Shown here: positions 1 through 9,642 of the stretch, in pieces | Layout of the letters: each line of letters opens with the position of its first letter | How positions within the stretch are numbered: the first letter of the stretch is position 1 | Assembly (NCBI GenBank): GCA_000276965.1 | Contig: AKKQ01000014.1 | Coordinates: forward strand, 1 to 37,120 | From: Thiovulum sp. ES | GTDB taxonomy: Bacteria; Campylobacterota; Campylobacteria; Campylobacterales; Thiovulaceae | Reading direction: 5' to 3' | DNA: 37,120 bases | Program-made: the position numbers and the translations under genes | Notes under the pieces: model-generated | Told to the model about the DNA's origin: nothing | The model's input: the letters and a program-made list of their open reading frames with translations, nothing else | The model's database searches: none

Positions 1-554
1 CCGATTTCTGTGTAGTTGTAATTTGCGAGACATCCGATAAAAATCGCAACAGTTTTTTCTCCACCATTATCTATAAAATCAGGATATGAATTTAGGAAAG
101 ATTTTTTTGAAATGCTTGGAACACTTCGTTTAATTAGTGGGAGACGAAATGAATTTTTCTCTTCTTCAATTTTAATTCCACAGCTCTGAAAAGCATACCC
201 AGTTTTAAAGAAAATATCCATAATTTTTCGATTTCTCAAAAGCCAGAAAAAGAGTTTTTTCCACCATGCAATTCCAAATTTTTTTCCAATATCTCTCCGA
301 ACATTTTCAATAAGTTGATCCGTTGGCAAATCTTTCGGACAGGCATCTACACAATTTGTGCAGAGAAAACAGCTCTCAAAAATATCTTTTGCATTTTTAT
401 CAAGCTCTAAATTTCCATTTTGATACTCGCCAAGAAGAGCGATAAATCCTCTTGGTGAAGTTGTCTCATCTGGATTTGCATTGTGAATTGTGCAAGTCGG
501 AACACACTTTGCACACTTTAAACATTCATCACTACTAATATTATATTGAAACAT
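1..554 (-). CDS. Fe-S oxidoreductase (GlcF/CCG-domain type), 3' end outside window
   Basis: Translated from the ATG at 554, this gives at least 184 residues and runs off the left edge. Two ferredoxin-type 4Fe-4S motifs are visible near the N-terminus: CLKCAKCVPTC followed later by CFLCTNCVDACP. The last visible part (GCLANYNYTEI) matches the start of a cysteine-rich CCG domain of the GlcF/HdrB type. Such proteins are cytoplasmic or membrane-associated electron-transfer subunits of glycolate, lactate or related oxidoreductases. The substrate cannot be told from this fragment. It is not FrdB, which has a 2Fe-2S domain first. It lies 35 bases downstream of the SNF2 helicase gene on the same strand and may be co-transcribed. 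Confidence 0.8.
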   Translation of the reverse strand, partial: MFQYNISSDECLKCAKCVPTCTIHNANPDETTSPRGFIALLGEYQNGNLELDKNAKDIFESCFLCTNCVDACPKDLPTDQLIENVRRDIGKKFGIAWWKKLFFWLLRNRKIMDIFFKTGYAFQSCGIKIEEEKNSFRLPLIKRSVPSISKKSFLNSYPDFIDNGGEKTVAIFIGCLANYNYTEI

Positions 555-589
555 CTATTCTCTATTTTTACTTAATTCTAGCAAAAACT

Positions 590-3500
590 CTAGCTCTTTT
601 TAAGCGGTGCAAAAAGTTCTGTAATATCTTCTTGAGTAATTTTGAAACTCTCTGCTCCATCTTCCAAAACAGATTTTGACAGCAATTTTTTTCGCTCTTG
701 CAACTCAAGAATCTTCTCTTCGACACTCCCCTCAATAATAAATCGATAGACAAAAACTTTTTTATCTTGCCCAATTCGATAAGCTCGGTCAATTGCTTGA
801 TTTTCAACAGCAGGATTCCACCACGGATCGTAGATAATAATTGTGTCAGCTTCTGTTAAATTTAGACCAACTCCACCAGCTTTTAAGCTAACAAGAAAAA
901 TATCTACTGCACCTCTTTTAAAAAGTTCAATTTGCTCATCTCGATGTCGTGTTTTTCCTGTTAAAAGTGCATAATCAATCCCCTCATCACCCAATCTATC
1001 TTGAATAAGTTCAAGCATTGATGTGAATTGTGAAAAGAGAATAACTTTTCTATTTTCAATAAAGAGTTCTTCAAGAAGATCAAAAAGAGAATCGAGTTTT
1101 GCACTCTCATCAATTTTATCTTTTTCATCAATTTTAAGAAGTCGCGGATCGCAACAGACTTGACGAAGTTTTAAAAGAGCATCGAGAATTTGAATCTGGC
1201 TTTTAGCAAGACCGTGTTCTTGGATCGACTCTTGAACTTTTTTCTCCATTGTTACCCGAATTGATTCATAAAGTTTTGTCTGTTTGTTTCCAAAAGTAAC
1301 ACTCTGCACAATTTCCGTTTTTGGTGGAAGTTCTCTCGCCACTTCACTCTTTTCTCGTCGTAAAATAAATGGTTTGATTCGCCCTTTCAATTTTTTGAGA
1401 CTCTCAAAATCCTCTTCTTTTTCAATTCTGTGTTTAAAAAACCGATTAAAACTCTCTTCAGTGAGAAGGAATCTCGGCATTAGAAAATCAAACAAAGCCC
1501 AAAGTTCACCAAGATGATTCTCCATCGGAGTCCCTGTAAGGCAGAGACGATTTTCACTATTTAAAAGTCGTAAGTTTTTAGAAATTTGAGCTTTTGGGTT
1601 TTTAATTTTTTGAGCTTCATCAAGAATTAAATGATAGAACTCAATTTTTTCAAGCTCTTTTATATCCCGACTTACCAAACCATAAGTTGTAACAAAAATA
1701 TCTGTCTCTGTTCCATTTTCAATCACATCTTTTATGATCGCTTTTCTCTCTCGACTGTGAAGAATTTGCAATTTTAAATCAGGTGTGAATTTTAGATTTT
1801 CTCTTCGCCAGTTTCCTAAAAGTGAAGTTGGAACAACAATTAAAACAGGTCTATCGAGTCGTCCGCTCTCTTTTTCATTTAATAAAAATGAGAGAGTTTG
1901 GATTGTTTTTCCCAATCCCATATCGTCGGCAAGAACTCCACCAAATTTGTATTCACGAAGAAAATTCATCCAGCTCATTCCCTCTCTCTGATACTCTCTT
2001 AAATCTGCATGTAGCCCTTTTGGTGGTTTAATTAGTTCAATTTGCTGGAACTCTTCCAACTGTTTTTTAAGTTTGAAAATATTATAGTGCCGATCCGCTA
2101 GTCGCTTTTCCAACTCTTCTGAAAGTTCTAAATCGTGCAATTCATGATTTGAAATTTCAATTTTGCCACTCTCTTTATTGAAAAGTTTAAGAACCGTATT
2201 GACAATTGGTTGAATTTTCTCTTTATCAACTCTAACAAAATTTCGCTCACCAATAGGAATGTTGATTTTGTCTTCAATATCAGAAAAATCATTTTCCATT
2301 GAACCAAAAAAACTTTGAATAATTGGAGCAAGTTTAAGTTTGTTTCCGTCAATATCAATGAAAAAGTCCATTGAAAACCATTGGCTAGAACTATCTGATT
2401 CTATATCAAAGTCAATATCTTCAGAATCGATCTCTTTGAAGTTTATTTTGCTTTTTTCATCAACTCTAACTTTCCAATTCTCATCTTTGAGTTCATCGAT
2501 TCCATTTTCTGAAAACTTTCTGAAATTTTCGACCTCATCGACATTGTCAAGTTCTAAATCTTTGTTTGGTGTCAAGCCAAACTTCTTGAATCTCTCTAAA
2601 AGCTCTTTTTCAGCCTCAAAGTCTCTCTGAATAATTTCATCGTTTGTTTCAAGAAATTGAGAACTATTTTCGTCATCAACTCTTTTTCCGTTGTAGTCAA
2701 AATTGAGATTTATTTCATTTTCTCTAACATGCAAATATGGAGTTGGTTTGAGAAATTTAATCTCTTTATTTGTTATAGGAGGAATTTTGCCCATGATTTT
2801 TGACATCTTTTTTGAGACTTCTTCTAATTTATCCTCTTTGGCAAAAATCTTCTGTTCAAGCATTTTTTTGAGAGTTTCTCCACTAAACTCAACTCCAACA
2901 ACTTCTCCAACTTCTAAATTCTTTTTGTCTAAATAGATATTTTGTGGCATATTTGGAATTAAAACAGTCTCATCTTCACTAAAATTTACTTTTAAAGAGC
3001 GAATATTTTCACTATTGTGCCACGATAAAACACCTTTTTTAGATTGACCGAGGTTTATTTTTCTCTCCGAGTTTTCAAAAAAGAGTCTATCTTTCTCAAT
3101 TAATTTCTTTAAATTTAAAACTCCAAAATGTCCCTCCAATATAAATTCCGATGTGTGGTGTCTATAATCAAAAAATGCAATCTGTTTCATCAATGACATA
3201 ATTTCCAAATCTTCATCTTTTAAGTTTCTTGAAAGTGTTCTATGATTGCTGATATTAAAAGGTGTCTCTTTTCCTAAACCACCCCGTTTTAAAATCTTTC
3301 TTTTAAAAGTTTTGATTCCAAATTTATTACCTCCGATATTATCAAATAGTCTATATTCAATAACACTATCTATCTCACTCTCTTTTTCTTCGTTTTCTAA
3401 AATATATTCAAGTTCTCCAACAAATCTATCAATTTCTATTTCTGATGTATTATCTTTGATATTTGTTTTTGTGTAGTGTAAAATTAGAGCATATGTGTGT

Positions 3501-3748
3501 TTGCAGTTGTAACCAACTGGACAAGAGCAAGTTCCATCAACATATAATTGATTTCTGTGTTCTCTCACAGTAACGGCTTGTCGATAAACAGCATCATCAC
3601 TTTGACTTACGACTCTCCCTCGAATCACAATCTCTTTTTCACCAATAACAGAAACAATAAAATCTCTCACATTATTGAGAAGCAATTTTCCGTTATGACT
3701 TGCTCTAGCATTGAATTGATTATCCAATTTTGATAGTGTAATTTCCAT
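590..3748 (-). CDS. SNF2-family helicase with N-terminal SWIM zinc finger
   Basis: 1052 residues. A SWIM-type zinc finger (CSCPVGYNCKH) lies near residues 74-86. A long charged middle region follows, then the SNF2 ATPase core: Walker A DDMGLGKT near 606, DEAQ box near 709, motif III TGTPMENH, and the C-terminal helicase lobe with SLKAGGVGLNL, DPWWNPAVENQA (near 976) and the arginine-finger region DRAYRIGQ. This is the Rad54/HepA-like superfamily 2 of dsDNA translocases that remodel protein-DNA or RNA polymerase complexes. SWIM-SNF2 proteins of 1000-1100 residues are common in bacteria, but their exact role is mostly unknown. The protein looks complete. It is divergent to the lipoprotein gene that starts near 3784. 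Confidence 0.93.
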   Translation of the reverse strand: MEITLSKLDNQFNARASHNGKLLLNNVRDFIVSVIGEKEIVIRGRVVSQSDDAVYRQAVTVREHRNQLYVDGTCSCPVGYNCKHTYALILHYTKTNIKDNTSEIEIDRFVGELEYILENEEKESEIDSVIEYRLFDNIGGNKFGIKTFKRKILKRGGLGKETPFNISNHRTLSRNLKDEDLEIMSLMKQIAFFDYRHHTSEFILEGHFGVLNLKKLIEKDRLFFENSERKINLGQSKKGVLSWHNSENIRSLKVNFSEDETVLIPNMPQNIYLDKKNLEVGEVVGVEFSGETLKKMLEQKIFAKEDKLEEVSKKMSKIMGKIPPITNKEIKFLKPTPYLHVRENEINLNFDYNGKRVDDENSSQFLETNDEIIQRDFEAEKELLERFKKFGLTPNKDLELDNVDEVENFRKFSENGIDELKDENWKVRVDEKSKINFKEIDSEDIDFDIESDSSSQWFSMDFFIDIDGNKLKLAPIIQSFFGSMENDFSDIEDKINIPIGERNFVRVDKEKIQPIVNTVLKLFNKESGKIEISNHELHDLELSEELEKRLADRHYNIFKLKKQLEEFQQIELIKPPKGLHADLREYQREGMSWMNFLREYKFGGVLADDMGLGKTIQTLSFLLNEKESGRLDRPVLIVVPTSLLGNWRRENLKFTPDLKLQILHSRERKAIIKDVIENGTETDIFVTTYGLVSRDIKELEKIEFYHLILDEAQKIKNPKAQISKNLRLLNSENRLCLTGTPMENHLGELWALFDFLMPRFLLTEESFNRFFKHRIEKEEDFESLKKLKGRIKPFILRREKSEVARELPPKTEIVQSVTFGNKQTKLYESIRVTMEKKVQESIQEHGLAKSQIQILDALLKLRQVCCDPRLLKIDEKDKIDESAKLDSLFDLLEELFIENRKVILFSQFTSMLELIQDRLGDEGIDYALLTGKTRHRDEQIELFKRGAVDIFLVSLKAGGVGLNLTEADTIIIYDPWWNPAVENQAIDRAYRIGQDKKVFVYRFIIEGSVEEKILELQERKKLLSKSVLEDGAESFKITQEDITELFAPLKKS
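2530..2540. repeat. perfect copy of the CGATGAGGTCG motif
   Basis: One of six perfect 11-mer copies in the window. It lies inside the SNF2 helicase gene and is read there as V-D-E-V-E (codons GAT GAG GTC). See the finding on the motif for the full list of sites. Confidence 0.8.
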
Positions 3749-3783
3749 TCTTTTCCCGTATCTGATACAATTTATTAAAAAGT

Positions 3784-4319
3784 ATGAATATTTTACAAAA
3801 AACTATTTTTTTATTCCACTCTTTTTAACATCGTGCTATTTTCAAGAGTTTGACGGAGTTAGAAAAAACTCAATTCATGAACGAATTTTTGAAAACTCAG
3901 GAAATGGAAAAATCGTAAGCTATAACGGTGATGAGGTCGCCGATATAAAAGTTACCTATTTGAGCGATATTTCAAAAAAATTCTCTAAAGAAGATGTTTT
4001 TCTTTTTTCAATCTATGTTTTTGACAAAGAGAAAAGGGAAAAAATTTTAAAAGCAGTTCGTAAAAATGTCTTACTAAACAGTATGCGAACAACAAAAACC
4101 GAAAAAGTAAATCCCCGCTCAAAAGTCCTGAAACTTATAAGAATTGCAAATCCTTGGTATGAAAATTATCTTCTCTACTTTGAAAAACAGGAAGTTGAAA
4201 ATCTTCAACTTGCGATATTTTTACAAAATTACAGATACACAAAAATAAAGATTTTGAAGGGGAGTGGTGAAAAAAGACTCTATCCGACAATTCTTGAAAA
4301 ACTTCAAGGAGAAAACTAA
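3784..4319 (+). pseudogene. putative lipoprotein, signal peptide out of frame at a T7 tract
   Basis: The long frame (3783-4319) is open and includes a clear lipobox LTSC (Cys codon at 3834), but it has no conventional start codon before a TTG at 3960, which lies after the signal peptide. The ATG at 3784 is one frame off. The two frames meet at a run of seven T in 3806-3812. With eight T the product would read MNILQKTIFFIPLFLTSC and continue in frame for 178 residues, a textbook lipoprotein signal. So this is either a phase-variable gene in the off state, a recent indel, or a sequencing error. The mature part (basic, about 160 residues) is not recognised. Its 3' end overlaps comEC by 56 bases, so the two are probably translationally coupled. 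Confidence 0.65.
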
Positions 4320-5523
4320 AGCCTCTGAAAAATTTGGTCTCGAACTTTTTCCAACAGATCGAGACAGATTTATATTTTTATCACTTATACTAATTTTGGC
4401 GACCTCATCGCTAATTTTTGAGTGGGTGAATTTTGTTGAATTTACAAAATTTAGCAAAGTTGAAAGAGAATTTTTTGTTGAAAGTCAGTTTAAAAAAAAG
4501 GACAAAATAGTTTTAAAACTTAGAGATAAATCTGGTTTTGTTTTTTACAGCAGTCTCAAAGAGAATATAATAGATTTAAGAGGAATGACAATTTTGGGCG
4601 AATTCAAAATAAGAAATCTCTCTTTTTTTGAATATCTTCGGGGAGCTTATTTAGAAAATATTGGAATAAAGTTTAGTCGTGAAAAAGATTTTCGTTTCAA
4701 AATTTCCGCAAAAATCTCAGAGATTCATGAGAGTTCTAAAATTTCAGAATTCTATTCCGCCCTATTTCTAGCAACTTCAATTTCACCAGAACTAAGAAAA
4801 GATTTGACTAGGCTTGGAATAAATCATCTTGTTGTTCTTAGCGGTTTTCATGTCTCTCTCATTCTTCTAATTATAAATTTTATCTCTTTCATTTTTTACA
4901 AACCGATTCAGAGTCGTTTTTTTCCGTATCGAAATTTCTATCGAGACTCAATTATATTTTCGCTTTTTCCAATTTTTCTCTATCTCTATTTTTTAGATTT
5001 TCCGCCATCTTTTCTTCGTGCTGTTGGAATGACAACTTTTGTTCTTTTTCTTCTTGACCGAAATATTCTGCAAAAACCTTTTGAAACTCTCTTTTTTGTT
5101 GCAATTTTTCTTATTGCGATTTCTCCGAGACTATTTTTTTCAATTGGGTTTTGGCTCTCAATTTCTGGTGTTTTCTATATCTTTCTCTATTTGCAGATTT
5201 TTCGCTTGAATAAGTTTTTAAATTTTATATTTTTCAATTTTTGGGTATTTTTTGCAATGATCCCAATTATTCACTACATTTTTCCAGAATTCTATTTCAC
5301 ACAACTATTTTCACCAGTTTGGACAGTTCTTTTTATATTTTTTTATCCGATTGCGATTCTAATTCATCTATTTGGATTTCCACAAATTTTAGACAGTTTT
5401 TTAATAAAGTTTCTAGAAATTGGAGTTTCTGAAACTCCTAAAGTTTTCTACACGGATTTCTATTTTCTCACTTTTTATATTCTCTTTTCCCTGTTTCTCT
5501 TTTTAAAAACTAAGAGTGAATAA
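4264..5523 (+). CDS. comEC: ComEC/Rec2 family DNA-uptake channel protein (short form)
   Basis: 419 residues, starting at GTG 4264 behind the good ribosome-binding site AAGGGGA. The ComEC competence domain is recognisable by GINHLVVLSGFHVSL near residues 184-198, followed by many hydrophobic segments. It is an inner-membrane protein that moves single-stranded DNA into the cytoplasm during natural transformation. The C-terminal metallo-beta-lactamase-like domain of the long ComEC form is absent, as is usual for Campylobacterota ComEC of about 420 residues. It overlaps the upstream lipoprotein frame by 56 bases and the convergent DUF350 gene by 14 bases. Its presence suggests that the organism may be naturally competent, which matters for the repeated GATGAGGT motif. 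Confidence 0.85.
   Translation: MVKKDSIRQFLKNFKEKTKASEKFGLELFPTDRDRFIFLSLILILATSSLIFEWVNFVEFTKFSKVEREFFVESQFKKKDKIVLKLRDKSGFVFYSSLKENIIDLRGMTILGEFKIRNLSFFEYLRGAYLENIGIKFSREKDFRFKISAKISEIHESSKISEFYSALFLATSISPELRKDLTRLGINHLVVLSGFHVSLILLIINFISFIFYKPIQSRFFPYRNFYRDSIIFSLFPIFLYLYFLDFPPSFLRAVGMTTFVLFLLDRNILQKPFETLFFVAIFLIAISPRLFFSIGFWLSISGVFYIFLYLQIFRLNKFLNFIFFNFWVFFAMIPIIHYIFPEFYFTQLFSPVWTVLFIFFYPIAILIHLFGFPQILDSFLIKFLEIGVSETPKVFYTDFYFLTFYILFSLFLFLKTKSE
4400..4410. repeat. perfect copy of the CGATGAGGTCG motif (reverse orientation)
   Basis: Lies inside comEC and is read there as A-T-S-S-L, a different frame and strand from the DEV reading in the SNF2 gene. Confidence 0.8.
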
Positions 5524-6397
5524 TCACAAAATTTAGTGGCAAAGTTTCAATAAGCAGAAATGCCAAAATAAGTTTTACAAGACCACTTTTAAAAGCAACA
5601 TCTAAATTTCCTTCCGCAATGTAATCATCAACACTCTTGTTCCCATCAACAAGCAGACCTGTTACGATGTATGGGATGTATGCAATTGAGAGAATTGAGA
5701 TTGTAAAATAGAGGAGAGTCGCCGAAATAACTTCAAAAGAGATTTCAAAAACTTCACCAACAACATTTCCCAAAAGAAGAGAAATCGCTAAAAAAAGTGA
5801 AAGAAATTCTATTCCAACAGCGATATTTCCGCGACGAATTTCGTTTATGTCATCATATCTTGTATTTAGAGTTGCAATTTTGACAAAGGTGAAAAGTAGA
5901 ATTTGAGAAATTACAAAGTAGGAAATTGCAACAACTAAAAGCCCAATTGTAAATTCGTATCCACTAAAAGAGTTGTAAAGTATAACTCCAGTTCCGATAA
6001 ATCCACCAGATTGAAAAAGTGCAAACGATATATTTTCACGACCAAGTTCATACTCTTTATTTAAGTCTTTTAAGTAGATACTATCTATCAAAATTCGATT
6101 TATATAGAGCATAAAAATAGAGACTACTCCAACTGATGAAATAGAGATGAGGTCGTTCAAAAATCCAAAAGATTCTCCGCTAAATGCAGATAGAAGCACA
6201 AGTAAAACAGAAGTGTAATATCCCGCAGACGAGATTGTTACAGCTTTATTTAATTGGTAATTTGATTTTTGTCTTTTAAAATCAATTGCAAGTTTTCTTG
6301 TTTTTATCGCAAAAAATAGTAAAATTGAAACTATTCCAAATTGCATCGTAAAATCTAGTGCAAATGTTTGAAGTATTGAAAAATCTATTGCTAACAT
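5510..6397 (-). CDS. DUF350-family integral membrane protein
   Basis: 295 residues with about seven to eight hydrophobic segments and an internal repeat typical of double DUF350 proteins. The segment ENISFALFQSGGFIGTGVIL (residues about 120-140) is the recognisable family signature. The function of DUF350 is unknown; its members are small bacterial inner-membrane proteins found singly or in tandem. Here two copies appear fused. The gene is convergent with comEC, overlapping it by 14 bases, and is separated from the cyclic-nucleotide-binding gene upstream by a TGTCGG-stem hairpin. Confidence 0.7.
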   Translation of the reverse strand: MLAIDFSILQTFALDFTMQFGIVSILLFFAIKTRKLAIDFKRQKSNYQLNKAVTISSAGYYTSVLLVLLSAFSGESFGFLNDLISISSVGVVSIFMLYINRILIDSIYLKDLNKEYELGRENISFALFQSGGFIGTGVILYNSFSGYEFTIGLLVVAISYFVISQILLFTFVKIATLNTRYDDINEIRRGNIAVGIEFLSLFLAISLLLGNVVGEVFEISFEVISATLLYFTISILSIAYIPYIVTGLLVDGNKSVDDYIAEGNLDVAFKSGLVKLILAFLLIETLPLNFVIIHS

Positions 6398-6472
6398 TTT
6401 GTATTCCGAAAATTTTTTTTAATACTAGCAATTCTTGGTTTTAAATCAAAGTTAAGAGTTGTGAAGTGGGAG

Positions 6473-6493
6473 TTGTCGGAAAGAATCCGACAA
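6473..6493. terminator. hairpin with TTGTCGGA/TCCGACAA stem
   Basis: An 8-bp perfect stem with the 5-base loop AAGAA, just downstream of the cyclic-nucleotide-binding gene (minus strand). No good T run follows it on that strand, so its role as an intrinsic terminator is plausible but not certain. Two other intergenic hairpins in the window have nearly the same stem. Confidence 0.5.
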
Positions 6494-6506
6494 GTGAGAA
6501 AAAATG

Positions 6507-7223
6507 CTATTTTGCTCCGTAAAGTTTTCGGTTCATATCCTCAACTTTTTCAACTAACATTGTGTTGATATTTTGAAAAAGTTTTGCGAATGCTTCAGCT
6601 TTTGCAGAATCAACCTCATCTTTAATCTCAATTGAAAGAAGAATTGCCACGGGGCTTTTTACAATTGCTGTTGCATTTCGTGCTTTTTTTGTAATGTATG
6701 CCATCTCACCAAAGAAAGTGTTTTTCTTTAAGAGTGCAACTTGTGTATTATCTGGAAGAACAATTGCAACTCCACCCTGAATAATAAAGAATGCCTCTTT
6801 TCCTGTATTTCCAAAAGTAAAGACTTTTTCGCCTCTCTCATGTTTAATAAATTTTGTCTGTTTAATAACTGCTAAAAGTTCGCCTTTTGTAAGTCCGTTA
6901 AAAAGTTCCAATTTACTATCAAGAGCAAGTAAAGTTTGTTGAGCTTTTGTAAGTTTATCAACCTCAACATCATTTTTTACTTTTGTGAATTTCTCTTTTA
7001 ATTCTCGATATTTCTGCTCAAAAATAGCTTTCTCTTTTTTGATTTCAATATCAAGAAATGCATCAAACTTCTCTTTTGTCATAAAAAGAGCAATCTGTTC
7101 GCCAAGTTCCATTTCAATATTTCCAACATTCTCATTATTCAATTTTTGAATAAATTCGTCTGGTTTCTCTTTGAAATTTTCAATTGAGGCTACGATAGTT
7201 TTTAGATTTATAATATCAGCCAT
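6507..7223 (-). CDS. cyclic nucleotide-binding domain protein (Crp-like sensor without DNA-binding domain)
   Basis: 238 residues. The C-terminal half (about 125-215) is a cNMP-binding beta-barrel: GKEAFFIIQGGVAIVL, then FFGEMAYITKKARNATAIV, which matches the phosphate-binding cassette region. The N-terminal 120 residues are charged, probably helical and unlike known domains. There is no helix-turn-helix after the barrel, so this is not a Crp/Fnr transcription factor. It may bind a nucleotide and act on a partner protein. It sits 2 bases behind hisA and is probably in the same transcript. Confidence 0.8.
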   Translation of the reverse strand: MADIINLKTIVASIENFKEKPDEFIQKLNNENVGNIEMELGEQIALFMTKEKFDAFLDIEIKKEKAIFEQKYRELKEKFTKVKNDVEVDKLTKAQQTLLALDSKLELFNGLTKGELLAVIKQTKFIKHERGEKVFTFGNTGKEAFFIIQGGVAIVLPDNTQVALLKKNTFFGEMAYITKKARNATAIVKSPVAILLSIEIKDEVDSAKAEAFAKLFQNINTMLVEKVEDMNRKLYGAK

Positions 7224-7225
7224 TT

Positions 7226-7951
7226 TTATCTCCCAAATTTTTTAAATGCTTCTCGTAAGTCTAACCGACCCTCATAAAATGCTTTTCCAATAATAGCACC
7301 TGCTATATTTCCAGCATTTGCAATATTTTCTAAATCTGAAATTCCAGAAACTCCACCACTTGCAATTGTTGGAATTCCAGAGTGAATTGCAATATCTCGA
7401 GTAAAGTCTAAATTAACTCCTTCTAATGTTCCATCTTTAGAAATATCTGTTGAAATTATCGCATCAACACGAGAATTTTTAAATTTTTGTGCTAAATCAT
7501 TTGCTGAAACTTCGCTAACATCTGCCCAACCATCAACAGCAACCATTCCATTGATCGCATCAATTCCAATTGCAATCTTATAAATTTCACTCATTTTAAT
7601 TGCAAAATCTGGATTGCTCTTTGCGATTGAACCTAGAATAATCCTCTCAATTCCTAAGTCAGAATAGAATTTGATTATTTTCTCATCTCGAATTCCACCA
7701 CCAAGTTCTATTTTTAGTGAAGTGTTTTTTCTGATTTGTTCAATTTGTGAAAGGTTTTTCGGTTCTCCTGCAAATGCTCCGTTTAAATCAACAATATGAA
7801 GCCATTTTGCACCCATTTGTTCAAACTCTTTTGCAACTGCCCACGGCTCTGAACTGTAAATCTTTGCACTGTCCATTAAACCTTTTGTAAGCCGAACAGC
7901 TTGACCATCTTTTAAATCTATTGCGGGAATTAGTTCCAATATATTTTCCAA
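7226..7951 (-). CDS. hisA: HisA, phosphoribosylformimino-5-aminoimidazole carboxamide ribotide isomerase
   Basis: 241 residues, the normal length for this TIM-barrel enzyme of histidine biosynthesis, which isomerises ProFAR to PRFAR. The start [15 protein letters not shown] contains the catalytic Asp of the first strand, and the opposite catalytic Asp lies in [15 protein letters not shown]. Phosphate-binding glycines are seen in ELGGGIRD and ASGGVSG. It is distinguished from HisF by the AIDLKDG start. The gene stands between an outer-membrane protein gene and the cNMP-binding gene with only 2-base gaps; no other his genes are in the window. Confidence 0.95.
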   Translation of the reverse strand: MENILELIPAIDLKDGQAVRLTKGLMDSAKIYSSEPWAVAKEFEQMGAKWLHIVDLNGAFAGEPKNLSQIEQIRKNTSLKIELGGGIRDEKIIKFYSDLGIERIILGSIAKSNPDFAIKMSEIYKIAIGIDAINGMVAVDGWADVSEVSANDLAQKFKNSRVDAIISTDISKDGTLEGVNLDFTRDIAIHSGIPTIASGGVSGISDLENIANAGNIAGAIIGKAFYEGRLDLREAFKKFGR

Positions 7952-7953
7952 AA

Positions 7954-8586
7954 TTAAAATAGTATATTTAAGCCAAAATAGTACGAACTAATACTTTGAA
8001 AAGGTATAACTTCTTCTTCTGAAAAACCGCTCTCACTATTTGTATCATCCATTGTTGAATCGTTTCGGTAGATTTTTCTGTATCCAATTTCAAAAAATGA
8101 ATCATCCGTATCGTGAAGAGGATTCAATCTTGCAGGAAAAATCAAACCAAATTCATAACCGAAAAAGAACTGATATTGAGAAAGATATTCCGTGTAGTGG
8201 TTTGCAACAATCTCTTTTCCGTAGTGGAATTTATCAATTGTTCCAACTCCATTTACATAAAAAAGAGTGTCGTAGAACTTCTCCATTTTAAAAACTGGTC
8301 CAATTGCTAAAGATAGAGTATCTTCATTAAACTTTGTTGGTGTTTGATTTTGACCAACTGAAACCTCGTTTTTGTCAAAAGTAAAATGCTGAATATCGAT
8401 ATAAGCGATCAAATCCTCATTTAAAATACCTGACTTGATTCCAAAAGTTGAAAAAGTCTCATCTGCTAGGACATTTTCGGAGTCTCCCTCCAGTTGTCCA
8501 GACGATGCAATCATACCAATAAAATGGTTATCAACACTAAATAGTGGAGTTAGTAGAACTCCAAAAAGAAAAAGAAGTCTTTTCAA
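7954..8586 (-). CDS. putative outer-membrane beta-barrel protein
   Basis: 210 residues. There is a clear Sec signal peptide (residues 1-17, [17 protein letters not shown]). The body has alternating polar and hydrophobic strands rich in aromatic residues, and the protein ends in YYFGLNILF with a terminal phenylalanine, the usual BAM recognition feature of outer-membrane barrels. No family is recognised. It is the first gene of a tight cluster with hisA and the cNMP-binding gene, which may reflect only co-transcription. Confidence 0.6.
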   Translation of the reverse strand: MKRLLFLFGVLLTPLFSVDNHFIGMIASSGQLEGDSENVLADETFSTFGIKSGILNEDLIAYIDIQHFTFDKNEVSVGQNQTPTKFNEDTLSLAIGPVFKMEKFYDTLFYVNGVGTIDKFHYGKEIVANHYTEYLSQYQFFFGYEFGLIFPARLNPLHDTDDSFFEIGYRKIYRNDSTMDDTNSESGFSEEEVIPFQSISSYYFGLNILF

Positions 8587-8619
8587 AACAAATCCTATTT
8601 TGGTTTTAATACAAGAAGA

Positions 8620-8648
8620 ATTTTACATCTTTTATTTTTATGTAAAAT
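8620..8648 (-). terminator. hairpin terminator downstream of nadK
   Basis: Inverted repeat ATTTTACAT/ATGTAAAAT with an 11-base AT loop in the gap between nadK (ends 8697 on the minus strand) and the outer-membrane protein gene. Confidence 0.45.
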
Positions 8649-8696
8649 TTTCTATTTAAATTAACTAGAGTAAAATCGACAAAATAGGCTATTTTT

Positions 8697-9545
8697 TCAA
8701 TCTCCCCACTTCAATTTTTCGCGAAGATTCTTAAAAAATGAGAAATCACCTGTTCGTATAATTTGAACAGGTTCTTTATGAACAGAGATATTTACTCGTG
8801 TATGTTCAGGTAAAAATATATTTTTTTGTCCATCAACTTTTATTAAGCCATCTGAACCTTCCATTCCGAGAGATATTTTTAGTTCTGGAGGTAAAATTAT
8901 AGGTCTTTGAGAGAGTGAATGTGGTGCTATTGGAGTTAAAATATAGTCTCTCATTTCTGGATATAGAATTGGACCACCAAGAGATAAGTTGTATGCAGTT
9001 GAACCTGTTGCAGTTGAAATTAGTAGCCCATCGCCATAATAACTATTTAAAAGCTGGGACTTTTCACCAACTGTATAAACATAAATATTTGCAATTCTCA
9101 TTCTTTCACTATTTGTAATCGATAAATCATTTAAAGCTAATTCTCTTTTTTCACCAATCTCAATATTTAAAAGCTGTCTCTTCTCAATTTTATATTCTCC
9201 ATCAACAAGAGTTTTCATAAATGGTTCAATATCACGAACATCTAAATCAACAAGAAAACCTAAGTTACCTGCTTTAATTGATAGTATTGGTTTGTTAAAA
9301 CCGAAACTTTTTCTAACAGTTGAAAGAAGAGTTCCATCTCCACCGAGTGAAACAAGAATATCACTTTTTTCACAAAGCTGACTACACTCAACTCCCTCAA
9401 AAGCACCAATCATATTTGCACTTTTTCTATCAATTAAAACTTCAACTCCAAAAGCTTCAAATTTTTTCTTAATATTCTTAAATGGTTTTAATAATTCTGG
9501 TTTGTTTGGTCGCAGAAAAAAACCAACTGTTTTCACTTTACTCAT
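8697..9545 (-). CDS. nadK: NAD kinase
   Basis: 282 residues, normal for bacterial NAD kinase, which makes NADP from NAD with ATP or polyphosphate. The catalytic GGDGT motif is at residues 68-72 and the conserved ATGSTAYNLSLGGP stretch near 173-187. A hydrophobic start and a complete C-terminus are present. The gene is divergent from mogA, with a 97-base intergenic region likely to hold both promoters. Confidence 0.96.
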   Translation of the reverse strand: MSKVKTVGFFLRPNKPELLKPFKNIKKKFEAFGVEVLIDRKSANMIGAFEGVECSQLCEKSDILVSLGGDGTLLSTVRKSFGFNKPILSIKAGNLGFLVDLDVRDIEPFMKTLVDGEYKIEKRQLLNIEIGEKRELALNDLSITNSERMRIANIYVYTVGEKSQLLNSYYGDGLLISTATGSTAYNLSLGGPILYPEMRDYILTPIAPHSLSQRPIILPPELKISLGMEGSDGLIKVDGQKNIFLPEHTRVNISVHKEPVQIIRTGDFSFFKNLREKLKWGD

Positions 9546-9642
9546 TTAAAATTCCAAATTTTTGTTTATTTTATCGAAGCAAAGTTTTTTTAAAAGAGTG
9601 CTTTTTGTTAGACTTTGAAAAAAGATATGAGGAAAATAGAAA

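Noticed and set aside
1-554. The Fe-S protein as the missing FrdB
   Set aside because: It starts with two 4Fe-4S motifs and leads into a CCG domain; FrdB would begin with a 2Fe-2S domain.
6507-7223. Crp/Fnr transcription factor
   Set aside because: The cNMP-binding barrel is C-terminal and no helix-turn-helix follows.
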